DNA of 6,426 nt, taken from positions 1-6,426 of the forward strand of contig CALVYO010000072.1 of assembly GCA_944372275.1 (NCBI GenBank). Direction: 5' to 3'. The notes beneath the pieces are model-generated. The model was given only the letters and a program-made list of their open reading frames with translations, was not told where the DNA came from and made no database searches. Shown one piece after another: positions 1 to 6,366 of this stretch. Both the position numbers and the translations under genes were made by a program. How positions within the stretch are numbered: position 1 is the stretch's first letter; every line of letters begins with the position of its first letter. Source of the DNA: an uncultured Bacilli bacterium. Lineage in GTDB: Bacteria; Bacillota_I; Bacilli_A; RF39; UBA660.

Positions 1-8
1 TCTCTTAT

Positions 9-17
9 CCTCTCCTT
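9..17 (-). promoter_or_regulatory. Ribosome binding site of a leftward gene starting outside the window
   Basis: The minus strand reads AAGGAGAGG at 17-9, a near-perfect Shine-Dalgarno sequence. No start codon follows within the remaining 8 bases, so the start should lie just beyond the left edge. In DGR loci the accessory gene (avd), template repeat and reverse transcriptase often follow the target gene; whether that is so here cannot be seen. Confidence 0.55.
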
Positions 18-25
18 TTTTCCAC

Positions 26-66
26 AAATAAAAATCTAGTATGTTTTTTTATTTACACACTAGATT
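26..66 (-). terminator. Probable Rho-independent terminator after the prepilin-like gene
   Basis: On the minus strand AATCTAGTGTG (66-56) pairs with CATACTAGATT (43-33), 11 bp with one G-U pair, across a 12-base A-rich loop (55-44). A T-rich run (34-26) follows directly. The stem is AT-rich and the loop long, so termination may be incomplete. It would end the ftsA-ftsZ-prepilin transcript and separate it from the next leftward gene. Confidence 0.6.
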
Positions 67-76
67 ATACACTATC

Positions 77-93
77 AAATCCCTTCGGGATTT
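77..93 (-). other. Perfect hairpin with GAA triloop downstream of the VR
   Basis: AAATCCC and GGGATTT form a 7-bp stem around a GAA loop (coding strand), 20 bases past the restored stop codon. A GAA loop closed by C-G is a very stable mini-hairpin fold in single-stranded DNA. It has no following T tract, so it is not a typical intrinsic terminator. Several DGRs need a short hairpin/cruciform with a small loop just downstream of the VR for efficient target recognition; this is a candidate for that element. The structure is seen directly, the role is inferred. Confidence 0.55.
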
Positions 94-113
94 TACGCAA
101 TTAGCATCCTTTA

Positions 114-209
114 CTAACTTGCTCCACTGACATCGTCTGGGTTTACGTACTCTGGTGCCTCTAATTTAGAAAGGATGTTAGATTCATAGATATGGATAAC
201 TGGGCGCAC
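114..209 (-). other. Out-of-frame C-terminal tail of the prepilin-like protein
   Basis: In the frame one base off from the upstream coding frame, this stretch encodes GVRPVIHIYESNILSKLEAP at its start and then a Pro/Asp-rich tail ending PDDVSGAS before a TAG at 114-116. GVRPVI is the conserved closing strand of C-type-lectin-like DGR targets, so this is taken to be the real C-terminus. The uncorrected frame instead gives an Ala/Ser/Leu-rich sequence that stops at 161 and resembles nothing familiar. GC over 114-200 is about 40%, between the VR and the rest of the gene. This part may hold the conserved 3' end of the VR, the equivalent of the initiation-of-mutagenic-homing site. Confidence 0.75.
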
Positions 210-1237
210 GCCAACGACGTCAGAGCCAACCACGCAGACGTTGCCGAGGGCCCCGCGGCAACCACGCCCCACGCGCCATCAGGGCCAGACACAACACTGT
301 AATTCATTGGTGTGCTTGTCCAATATCCATATCCTGCATTACTATCTCCTGTTGTTACTAAATTTATTGTTGCCCATTCTGGTAGTAAATATTTTTCTCC
401 TCCTGCTGCTGTTATTGCTTGTCTACATTCGCTTCCACCACTACATGTTTGAATACTTTCGTTTGACATCATAAAATTATTAAAATCTGTGAAATATTTA
501 CTTTCCCAATTTGCTGTTTCTCCACTTGATTCTAGTTCTGTATAATATTCTGTTAATTTTAATATTTCCGGTGCTTCTGGTAAATATTTCTTTGTTACTT
601 TGTTCCAACTACTTGTTCTTTCATTTAATGCTTTATTTGCTGTTATTGGACCAAATTCATATAAATTTTGATTTTTTACTTCATCTGAATCACTAGACCA
701 ATTACCTCCAGCACTATTATAGTCTTCTTGACTTATCCACATTACTGTTACGCCTGGTAAGTTTCTATCTAGTATCCCTACTATTTCATTTCCATTTACT
801 TCTAATACATAGATATTTTGCGTTTCACTATCACTTACTTGGACTTTTAACAAATCTCCTACTGCATAACTTGGTAAACTACATTCTTCACTATATTCAA
901 ATATATATTGATTTTTAGATTCACTCCAACTATACAATACACAACCAGGCATTTCTTTAGAAGAATCCCTTGGATCTAATATTTCTCCTTCTTTTAAGAA
1001 TCCTGCATCTATCAATGTTTGAAAACTTAATTGTTTTGTACTTGTACTATAATTTCCATTAACAGTTACATACAAACTTGCTGCTTCGATAATACTATCT
1101 TTTTGTCTTTCATAGGCTTGATTTTTCGCATTAGATAACACTTTATCAATTATTGGATATGTAATTAATGCTATGACAGCTAATAATATTATTACTCCTA
1201 ATAACTCAATTAAAGTAAAACCAAATTTTTTATTCAT
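161..1237 (-). CDS. Prepilin-like surface protein with DGR-type variable C-terminal domain (frameshifted near the end)
   Basis: 358 residues as read. The start MNKKFG|FTLIELL is a textbook class III (type IV pilin/pseudopilin) signal: basic leader, cleavage after Gly6, Phe at +1 and Glu at +5, then a hydrophobic helix (about 7-29). Residues 30-120 look like a pseudopilin helix and small head. From about 125 a second domain follows, with Cys pairs 99/119 and 265/271 that could form disulfides, then LLPEWA (284-289), GYWTSTP (304-310) and AW (322-323), the pattern of C-type-lectin-like DGR target proteins. After Gly329 the frame drifts: GVRPVIHI is encoded at about 186-209 but in another frame. 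One added G near 251-254 gives a 374-residue protein ending at 114. ATG at 1237 has GGAGG at 1244-1248, six bases upstream. The gene lies 40 bases after ftsZ and may be co-transcribed with it. Expected location is the cell surface, exported by type IV pilus-like machinery not seen here. The prepilin call is firm, the DGR target call strong, the ligand unknown. Confidence 0.85.
   Translation of the reverse strand: MNKKFGFTLIELLGVIILLAVIALITYPIIDKVLSNAKNQAYERQKDSIIEAASLYVTVNGNYSTSTKQLSFQTLIDAGFLKEGEILDPRDSSKEMPGCVLYSWSESKNQYIFEYSEECSLPSYAVGDLLKVQVSDSETQNIYVLEVNGNEIVGILDRNLPGVTVMWISQEDYNSAGGNWSSDSDEVKNQNLYEFGPITANKALNERTSSWNKVTKKYLPEAPEILKLTEYYTELESSGETANWESKYFTDFNNFMMSNESIQTCSGGSECRQAITAAGGEKYLLPEWATINLVTTGDSNAGYGYWTSTPMNYSVVSGPDGAWGVVAAGPSATSAWLALTSLACAQLSISMNLTSFLN
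198..292 (-). other. Probable DGR variable region (VR), adenine-depleted
   Basis: On the coding strand, 201-290 contains 5 A, 38 G, 27 C and 20 T (72% GC). In a comparable stretch of the same gene (481-540), 27 of 60 coding-strand bases are A and GC is 32%. Read in the restored frame, most codons end in C or T with any base in the first two positions (GGC, GTT, GCC, CTC, AAC, GTC, TGC, GAC). That is what a template rich in AAC/AAT codons gives when adenines are randomised. Fixed positions (Ala-Trp, Val, Gly, Leu, then Gly-Val-Arg-Pro-Val-Ile) form the scaffold of the lectin-like fold. Boundaries are set by composition only; the true VR limits need the template repeat, which is not in this window. 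Confidence 0.78.
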
Positions 1238-1277
1238 AATATACCTCCAAAATTATATTAAAAAATAAAGAATATTA

Positions 1278-2330
1278 TTAAAATCCTCTATTTCTTAAGA
1301 ATGATGGAACATCAGCATCATCAGAATCATCACTATCATCTTTATTATAAGTTTGTGTATTATATGAATGAAGTGCTGGTTTGTCATCTTCAAAACCGGT
1401 AGCAATTACAGTAACAATCAATTCATCATTTAAATTTTCATTGATTACGGCCCCAAAAATTGTATTAATATCAGTATTAGCACTTTGTCTAATAACTTCT
1501 GCTGCTTCTTCTACTTCAAATAAAGTTAAATTAGCACCGCCAGTTACATTAATAATGGCATCTGTTGCTCCACTAATACTAGTTTCTAATAATGGACTTG
1601 ATACGGCTTGTAAGGCTGCTTCAGTGGCTCTACCTTCACCAACACCCATACCAATACCGATTAAAGCGTTACCTCTTTTTTCCATAACGGCTTTAACATC
1701 AGCAAAGTCTAAGTTAATTAGTCCTGCAACAGCAATTAAATCACTGATTGATTGAACACCTCTTCTTAAAACATTATCAACTTCTTTAAATGAATCTAAT
1801 AAAGGCGTTGTTTTATCAATAATTTCTCTTAATCGATCATTAGGTATTACAATCAAAGTATCCACGTGTTTCTTTAATTCCTCTAAACCAGTTATGGCTT
1901 GTTGCATTCTTTTTCTACCTTCAAAAGTAAATGGTTTTGTAACGATACCAACAGTTAATGCTCCTAAACTTTGAGCAATATCAGCAATAACAGGAGCAGC
2001 ACCTGTACCAGTTCCACCACCCATACCGCAAGTAACAAATACCATATCTGCTCCTTTTAAGGCTTCTTCAATATCATTTTTACTTTCTAAAGCTGCTTCT
2101 TTACCAATTTGGGGATTAGCACCAGCACCTAATCCATTAGTTAAATCTGTACCAATTTGTATTTTAATCGGCGCCTTAGAATTTTTTAAAACTTGTAAAT
2201 CAGTATTAGCAACGATAAATTCGACACCTTTTACTCCTGATTCAATCATACGGTTGACAGCATTATTACCACCACCACCAACTCCGATAACTTTTATATT
2301 AGCTAATTGATCCATTTCTAATCCAAACAT
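1278..2330 (-). CDS. ftsZ: Cell division protein FtsZ
   Basis: Tubulin-like GTPase that polymerises into the cytoplasmic Z ring and recruits the division machinery. 350 residues. The N-terminal GTPase domain carries VIGVGGGGNNAVNRMI (14-29) and the tubulin signature GGGTGTG (104-110). The synergy (T7) loop, which completes the active site of the neighbouring subunit, is NLDFADV (206-212). The C-terminal domain runs to about 312. The variable linker is very short (about 313-340) and ends in an acidic repeat DDSDDSDDAD (331-340). The conserved C-terminal peptide VPSFLRNRGF (341-350) should bind FtsA and other tethers. ATG at 2330 has GGGAGG 7 bases upstream, abutting the ftsA stop 12 bases away, so translation with ftsA is probably coupled. 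Met6 is a possible alternative start, but the ribosome binding site favours the first. Bacillus subtilis FtsZ is about 30 residues longer, the difference lying in the linker. Confidence 0.98.
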   Translation of the reverse strand: MFGLEMDQLANIKVIGVGGGGNNAVNRMIESGVKGVEFIVANTDLQVLKNSKAPIKIQIGTDLTNGLGAGANPQIGKEAALESKNDIEEALKGADMVFVTCGMGGGTGTGAAPVIADIAQSLGALTVGIVTKPFTFEGRKRMQQAITGLEELKKHVDTLIVIPNDRLREIIDKTTPLLDSFKEVDNVLRRGVQSISDLIAVAGLINLDFADVKAVMEKRGNALIGIGMGVGEGRATEAALQAVSSPLLETSISGATDAIINVTGGANLTLFEVEEAAEVIRQSANTDINTIFGAVINENLNDELIVTVIATGFEDDKPALHSYNTQTYNKDDSDDSDDADVPSFLRNRGF

Positions 2331-2342
2331 GTATATCCTCCC

Positions 2343-3578
2343 TTATTCGCCAAAGAAATATCCAAATACTTTACCTAACATCGAATCATTTGTGTTCTTT
2401 CTAGGTGTTGATAAAACTTCCATTTCATCATTACTTATCATTGAATAATCTTTTCCTTTTAGTTTAAGTTTATTTACAAAATAAATTATGTTACCAATTG
2501 CAGAAGAAAACTTATTGTTTCTTAAACCAATTAGATTAACACTTCCTATTATAGCACACTTTCCTAATTTTTCTCTACAAATTTGTTGAAAATTAATCAT
2601 ATTTGTAATTCCGCCAGTTATAAAGATAAAATTTGGTTTATGTGAAGTTAATGTATTTAATTCTTGATTAACTAAAGATAGAATTTCATCAAGTCGAGAA
2701 ATTACTATTTCACTCAATTCATATTGATTAATTTTAATAACTTCGCCATCTTTATTCTTAGCCTCTTTAAATTCATTTAAAGACGAACTACTCTTTTGAG
2801 TAAGCGCAAATTTTTCTTTTAATTCTCTTGAAGTTTCCATATTAACTTTATACATATAAGCAATATCGTGATCAACACTTTTACTTCCCATATTAACAAT
2901 ACCATGTTTTACAATTATACCTTTATTATATAAAGATACTTCTGTTTTTTCTGATCCAATATTTACAACTGCACTTATTGTATTAACAACATTATCATCC
3001 ATAAATGTATTGATATCGCCAATTGCTCCAAAAGATATATCGATAACTTCAATACCTAAAGCGTTCAATAAATTAACAACCGAATATATATTTTTTCTAG
3101 GCGCAGTAGCAAGTATTCCTCTTGTTTTTAAAACTGTACTAACCTTACCTAAAGGTTCAGTTGTAACTTCATTATCTAAACCAAAATCGATGGGAATTAT
3201 CGTTACCATTTCTTTCGTATCATCAAGATGACTTCTCATCGCAGTCTGTAACACTCTAACAATATCTTCTCCAGTTATTTTTTCACTTTTAATATCTATT
3301 TCACCTTTTATCATCGTAAATTCAGCAAAGTAACTAGGAATTATCGCAATAACTTTTTTTATTTTAAAACCGAGCATCGATTCAATTTGTTCAAAGCCTT
3401 TTTTAACACAGTTTTTAGCCTCATTAACATCGGTAATCAATCCTTTTTTAATCCCTTTAGATTTAATAGTAGCCGTCGCTAAAAGATTATATCGTTCATG
3501 ATATAATTCACATACAACTATTTTAATACTATCAGAACCAATATCTATGCAAGAATAAATATGTCGCAATATACTCAC
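2343..3578 (-). CDS. ftsA: Cell division protein FtsA (divergent)
   Basis: Actin-like protein that anchors FtsZ filaments to the membrane and links them to the septal wall machinery. 411 residues from GTG at 3578. Visible motifs: phosphate-1 loop CIDIGSDSIKI (10-20); SHS2-like 1C domain about 80-160; phosphate-2 region VVNIGSEKTEV (204-214); VDHDIA (235-240); adenosine motif FITGGITNM (319-327); C-terminal amphipathic helix SMLGKVFGYFFGE (399-411) as membrane targeting sequence. In phosphate-2 the usual Asp is Asn206 and the usual Gly-Gly is Ser-Glu, so ATP binding or hydrolysis may be altered. The start is uncertain: TTG at 3569 (408 residues, MRHIYSCIDIG) has AGGTGAG just upstream, whereas GTG at 3578 lies within that ribosome binding site. 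Identity is supported by length, motifs and position directly before ftsZ. Confidence 0.93.
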   Translation of the reverse strand: MSILRHIYSCIDIGSDSIKIVVCELYHERYNLLATATIKSKGIKKGLITDVNEAKNCVKKGFEQIESMLGFKIKKVIAIIPSYFAEFTMIKGEIDIKSEKITGEDIVRVLQTAMRSHLDDTKEMVTIIPIDFGLDNEVTTEPLGKVSTVLKTRGILATAPRKNIYSVVNLLNALGIEVIDISFGAIGDINTFMDDNVVNTISAVVNIGSEKTEVSLYNKGIIVKHGIVNMGSKSVDHDIAYMYKVNMETSRELKEKFALTQKSSSSLNEFKEAKNKDGEVIKINQYELSEIVISRLDEILSLVNQELNTLTSHKPNFIFITGGITNMINFQQICREKLGKCAIIGSVNLIGLRNNKFSSAIGNIIYFVNKLKLKGKDYSMISNDEMEVLSTPRKNTNDSMLGKVFGYFFGE

Positions 3579-3580
3579 CT
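3574..3580 (-). promoter_or_regulatory. Ribosome binding site deciding the ftsA start
   Basis: AGGTGAG on the minus strand contains the GTG (3578) that gives the longest reading frame. It lies 4 bases before the in-frame TTG at 3569. No purine-rich site precedes the GTG itself (the upstream bases read AATAGATAGT), which favours TTG as the true start. Confidence 0.45.
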
Positions 3581-3594
3581 ACTATCTATTAAAC

Positions 3595-3623
3595 ATTATA
3601 CAATATTTTTTTATAAAAGAAAA
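3595..3623 (-). promoter_or_regulatory. Possible internal promoter for ftsA-ftsZ
   Basis: The 49-base gap between divIB and ftsA holds TATAAT (3600-3595) and, 17 bases upstream, TTTTCT (3623-3618), the same -35 hexamer as in the rightward promoter at 6367. Transcription would begin near 3588. This would allow ftsA, ftsZ and the prepilin-like gene to be expressed apart from the wall synthesis genes. In AT-rich DNA a match like this can occur by chance. Confidence 0.45.
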
Positions 3624-3627
3624 GATA

Positions 3628-4299
3628 TTATTCAATAATTTCAAAATTATTTCCATAATCTAAATATAAAATACCATTCTTATCAGGTAAACTTTCTAAA
3701 ATAGTAATATATTTATTTAATTTATTAAAAGTAGAAATATTAACATAAACATAATTACCATCGTTCATTGTAAGAAAAAATCTGTTATCATCAACTTCAT
3801 TTGGATAAAACTGAATTTCTGAAATCCTACTTAAAATTTGTTCGTCTAATTTACTCATTTCAGTAATAAAAGCATCATAGTATGTATCAGTTATATAATT
3901 TATAACAGTTGGAACATTATATTTACTAGATACTGTTTGTCCATCTAAAAGGACTGTTTTATTATCATACTCATAATAAAATAATGGTCGATTCTCTTCG
4001 ACTTCAATATATACCTCAGTAAAACCTTTTTTAGTTACTTTAACATCTTTTATCAAAATATCGTTTTTTAATCTTTCTTTAATTTGTAAACTTAAATTTT
4101 GCAAAGTACTTGGATAATCACTAATACCAGCAATTTCGATTATTTGTTGATCAGTTAAATATTCATTACCTGATATATATATATTAGATATTTTAACGTT
4201 TACAACATAAGTAAAACAAATCACAATAAAAATTATAATTCCTAAAAAAATTATAATTCTATCATATCTAATCTTTCTTTTTTTTGTTTTACTTTTCAT
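3628..4299 (-). CDS. divIB: Cell division protein DivIB/FtsQ
   Basis: Bitopic membrane protein of the divisome that works with FtsL and DivIC in controlling septal peptidoglycan synthesis. 223 residues: a basic cytoplasmic tail (1-14, KSKTKKRKIRYDR), one transmembrane helix (about 15-34), a POTRA domain (about 35-103, beginning VKISNIYISGNEYLTDQQI), then a beta domain with LLDGQTV (117-123), usual for this family. It is shorter than Bacillus DivIB (about 260 residues); the N-terminal cytoplasmic part and C-terminal tail are reduced. ATG at 4299 has AGAGG upstream that overlaps the murB stop; the gap to murB is 9 bases, so the two are in one transcript. Sequence identity of this family is low, so the call rests on architecture and on its place between murB and ftsA. 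Confidence 0.92.
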   Translation of the reverse strand: MKSKTKKRKIRYDRIIIFLGIIIFIVICFTYVVNVKISNIYISGNEYLTDQQIIEIAGISDYPSTLQNLSLQIKERLKNDILIKDVKVTKKGFTEVYIEVEENRPLFYYEYDNKTVLLDGQTVSSKYNVPTVINYITDTYYDAFITEMSKLDEQILSRISEIQFYPNEVDDNRFFLTMNDGNYVYVNISTFNKLNKYITILESLPDKNGILYLDYGNNFEIIE

Positions 4300-4308
4300 A
4301 AAATACCT

Positions 4309-5199
4309 CTAATCTACAAATTCTTGTTCAACTATTAATTCAATTCCATATTTTTCTTTTACTTTATCTTTGATTTCATTGATTAAATTTCTAACATCAC
4401 TAGCTGTAGCGTTATCTTTATTTATTATAAAATTAGCATGTTTTTCTGAAACATATGCTCCACCGATATTTTTACCTTTATATCCTAATTCTTCAATCAA
4501 TCTACCAGCATAATCATTTTCTGGATTTCTAAACACACTTCCAGCTGAAGGATATTCTAATGGTTGAGTAAGTAATCTGCGTTGCTTTCTATCAGCTATA
4601 ATATCCATTATTTTATCAACATCACCACGTTTTAAAACTAATTTTGCTTCTAAACAAATATAATCTTTATTTTTTTGTAAAAAACTAGAACGATATTGAA
4701 AATCTAAATCTTTATTATATAACGTTTTAATGGTCATATCAGGTGTAAGTACTTTTACTTCACTTACGATATAACTCATATCCATTTTATAGGCTCCAGC
4801 ATTCATAAATATAGCGCCACCGATAGTTCCCGGAATACCAGAGGCAAATTCTAAGCCAGATAATCCCATTCTCGCTGTTTTTAAACTTAATTTAACTAAA
4901 TTATAACCGGCTCCTACCGTAACAATCGTATCATTTATTTCTAAATTATTAAACTCACTTAATTTAATTAATACTCCTTCATAAGTTTCATCACTAAAAA
5001 TTAAATTAGAGCCATTACCTAATATTTTAAATTTTATCTTATTTTCTTTTAAATAATTTAATAATTTAATTAAATCTTCAATGTCATTAGGATAAACAAT
5101 GGCTAAAGCATTTCCCCCTACTTTGTAAGTCGTATAATCACTCATTTTAGGATTATTGACAATTTTACCAACTTTTAATTTTTTTAATTTTTCAATCAT
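4309..5199 (-). CDS. murB: UDP-N-acetylenolpyruvoylglucosamine reductase MurB
   Basis: FAD- and NADPH-dependent cytoplasmic enzyme that reduces UDP-GlcNAc-enolpyruvate to UDP-MurNAc, the second committed step of peptidoglycan synthesis. 296 residues, the length of the shorter type II MurB found in Firmicutes. FAD-binding motifs: TYKVGGNA (24-31), LGNGSNLIFSD (60-70) and SGIPGTIGGAIFMNAGAY (120-137). Substrate domain: YRSSFL (169-174) and SAGSVFRNP (218-226), in which Ser221 is the expected proton donor. The C-terminal domain has GGAYVSEKHANFIIN (246-260) and ends LIVEQEFVD, where Glu291 most likely corresponds to the conserved catalytic acid. ATG at 5199 begins 4 bases after the murG stop, with AGGAAG overlapping the end of murG as ribosome binding site. 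Confidence 0.97.
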   Translation of the reverse strand: MIEKLKKLKVGKIVNNPKMSDYTTYKVGGNALAIVYPNDIEDLIKLLNYLKENKIKFKILGNGSNLIFSDETYEGVLIKLSEFNNLEINDTIVTVGAGYNLVKLSLKTARMGLSGLEFASGIPGTIGGAIFMNAGAYKMDMSYIVSEVKVLTPDMTIKTLYNKDLDFQYRSSFLQKNKDYICLEAKLVLKRGDVDKIMDIIADRKQRRLLTQPLEYPSAGSVFRNPENDYAGRLIEELGYKGKNIGGAYVSEKHANFIINKDNATASDVRNLINEIKDKVKEKYGIELIVEQEFVD

Positions 5200-5203
5200 C
5201 TTT

Positions 5204-6283
5204 TTACTTCCTATCTATTAATTTTTTTATATTATCATAAATTATGGTCGCACTATTATTGACTTGCATCTTACTTAAATTATTTTTAATAGTATTTATT
5301 TTATCTTTATCATTTAATAATTCATCGATAGTACGAACTAATATATCTCCCTTTAAATTCTTTTCTTCAATCATAATACCCGCATTTTGATTAACTAAAT
5401 CTAAAGCATTCTTGTATTGATGATTGTTTGGAACATAAGGACTTGGAATTATAATACTTGGAAGTTTTAAAGCAATTATTTCACTTAAAGTACTAGCCCC
5501 GGCCCTAGTAACTATTATATCAGTTTTTTTCATTACTCTCGTAATTTTTTCAATATATGGTACTACTTTAACATTTTTGGGAAAATTGATCTGTTTTATT
5601 TTGTCATAATCATTTTTACCAGTAACATATAAAATCTCATAATTTTTATTGTTAAATAAAGACATTGTTTTAATTAAAAATTCATTTACTTTACTAGCCC
5701 CTAACGAACCCATAACAAATAAAATCAATGGTTTATCAGATAAATTAAATTCTTTTTTATCACATTCTTTAACGTTTAGAGCATCTTCACTACAAGGATT
5801 ACCTGTTAAAATAACTTTGTTTTTGGGAAAATAATTTTTACTTGAACTAAATGATACACCGATTAAATCGACAAAATTACTTAAATAAGTGTTGGCTTTA
5901 CCAGGTACAGAATTCTGTTCGTGAATAAATGTTTTATAACCTAATTTTTTAGCTGCTTTTATAACTGGTACTGTAACATATCCCCCAACACCAATCACAA
6001 TATCCGGATTAAAATCTTTAATTAATTTTTTACATTTTTTATTAGCTTTTATTAAACAATCGATCGTTTTAAAATTTTTAAATAAATTTTTTCTATTAAA
6101 TCCATATATTTCAATTTGTTCAAAAGGAATATTATACTTAGGAACAATATCTTTTTCCATTCTATCATGAGTTCCAATATATAAAAATTCACTATTAGGT
6201 TCTTTCTCTTTTATTTTATTAATAATTGCTAAAGCAGGATAAATATGGCCCCCAGTTCCTCCTGCACTTATAACTACTTTCAT
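5204..6283 (-). CDS. murG: Undecaprenyldiphospho-MurNAc-pentapeptide GlcNAc transferase MurG
   Basis: Peripheral membrane glycosyltransferase (GT28, GT-B fold) that adds GlcNAc from UDP-GlcNAc to lipid I to form lipid II on the inner face of the membrane. 359 residues from ATG at 6283. N-domain: glycine loop SAGGTGGH (6-13), GVGGYVTVP (98-106) and HEQNSVPGKAN (121-131). C-domain: loop MGSLGAS (191-197; usual form GGSQGA, so Gly to Met and Gln to Leu here), and RAGASTLSEI (260-269) with Glu268 in the position that binds the UDP ribose. PSPYVPNNHQYKNA (280-293) completes the donor site. An in-frame ATG at 6292 would add three residues (MWF), but AAGG directly abuts it; the same AAGGA is well spaced for 6283, which also starts the protein at the family's usual MKVVISAGG. 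First gene of the operon here, with its own promoter. Confidence 0.97.
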   Translation of the reverse strand: MKVVISAGGTGGHIYPALAIINKIKEKEPNSEFLYIGTHDRMEKDIVPKYNIPFEQIEIYGFNRKNLFKNFKTIDCLIKANKKCKKLIKDFNPDIVIGVGGYVTVPVIKAAKKLGYKTFIHEQNSVPGKANTYLSNFVDLIGVSFSSSKNYFPKNKVILTGNPCSEDALNVKECDKKEFNLSDKPLILFVMGSLGASKVNEFLIKTMSLFNNKNYEILYVTGKNDYDKIKQINFPKNVKVVPYIEKITRVMKKTDIIVTRAGASTLSEIIALKLPSIIIPSPYVPNNHQYKNALDLVNQNAGIMIEEKNLKGDILVRTIDELLNDKDKINTIKNNLSKMQVNNSATIIYDNIKKLIDRK

Positions 6284-6303
6284 AAACCACATCCTTATTG
6301 TTA

Positions 6304-6332
6304 ATTATACCATAATTATATGATTTTTTAAA
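6304..6332 (-). promoter_or_regulatory. Promoter of the murG-murB-divIB operon
   Basis: Minus strand: extended -10 TGGTATAAT (6312-6304) with TTTAAA (6332-6327) 17 bases upstream as a -35. Start of transcription would fall near 6297, giving a leader of about 14 bases that contains AAGGA (6296-6292) before the murG ATG at 6283. A second TATAAT at 6320-6315 lacks a clear -35 and may be an alternative. Confidence 0.65.
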
Positions 6333-6366
6333 TAATTAAATGAAACTTTCAGTAAAATAGAATAAA

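Noticed and set aside
198..292. GC-rich block as a horizontally acquired insert or assembly contaminant
   Set aside because: Scaffold codons of the lectin-like domain (GYWTSTP, AW, GVRPVI) run through and across it, and adenine depletion rather than general foreign composition is the main signal.
241..474. Plus-strand open frame opposite the variable region
   Set aside because: Antisense to the prepilin-like gene, Leu/Pro-rich low-complexity translation, no ribosome binding site; open only because of the base composition of the other strand.
511..696. Plus-strand open frame opposite the prepilin-like gene
   Set aside because: Leu/Ile-rich antisense translation of an A-rich gene; not credible as a protein.
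1261..1278. Weak AATAA/TTATT inverted repeat with T run after ftsZ as a terminator
   Set aside because: Only five A-T pairs; too unstable to expect termination.
1252..1280. TATAAT (1257-1252) as a promoter of the prepilin-like gene
   Set aside because: No -35 at a fitting distance, and transcription would start inside or next to the Shine-Dalgarno site.
1381..1755. 124-codon plus-strand open frame inside ftsZ
   Set aside because: Lies fully antisense to strongly conserved FtsZ codons and has no domain-like sequence or start signal.
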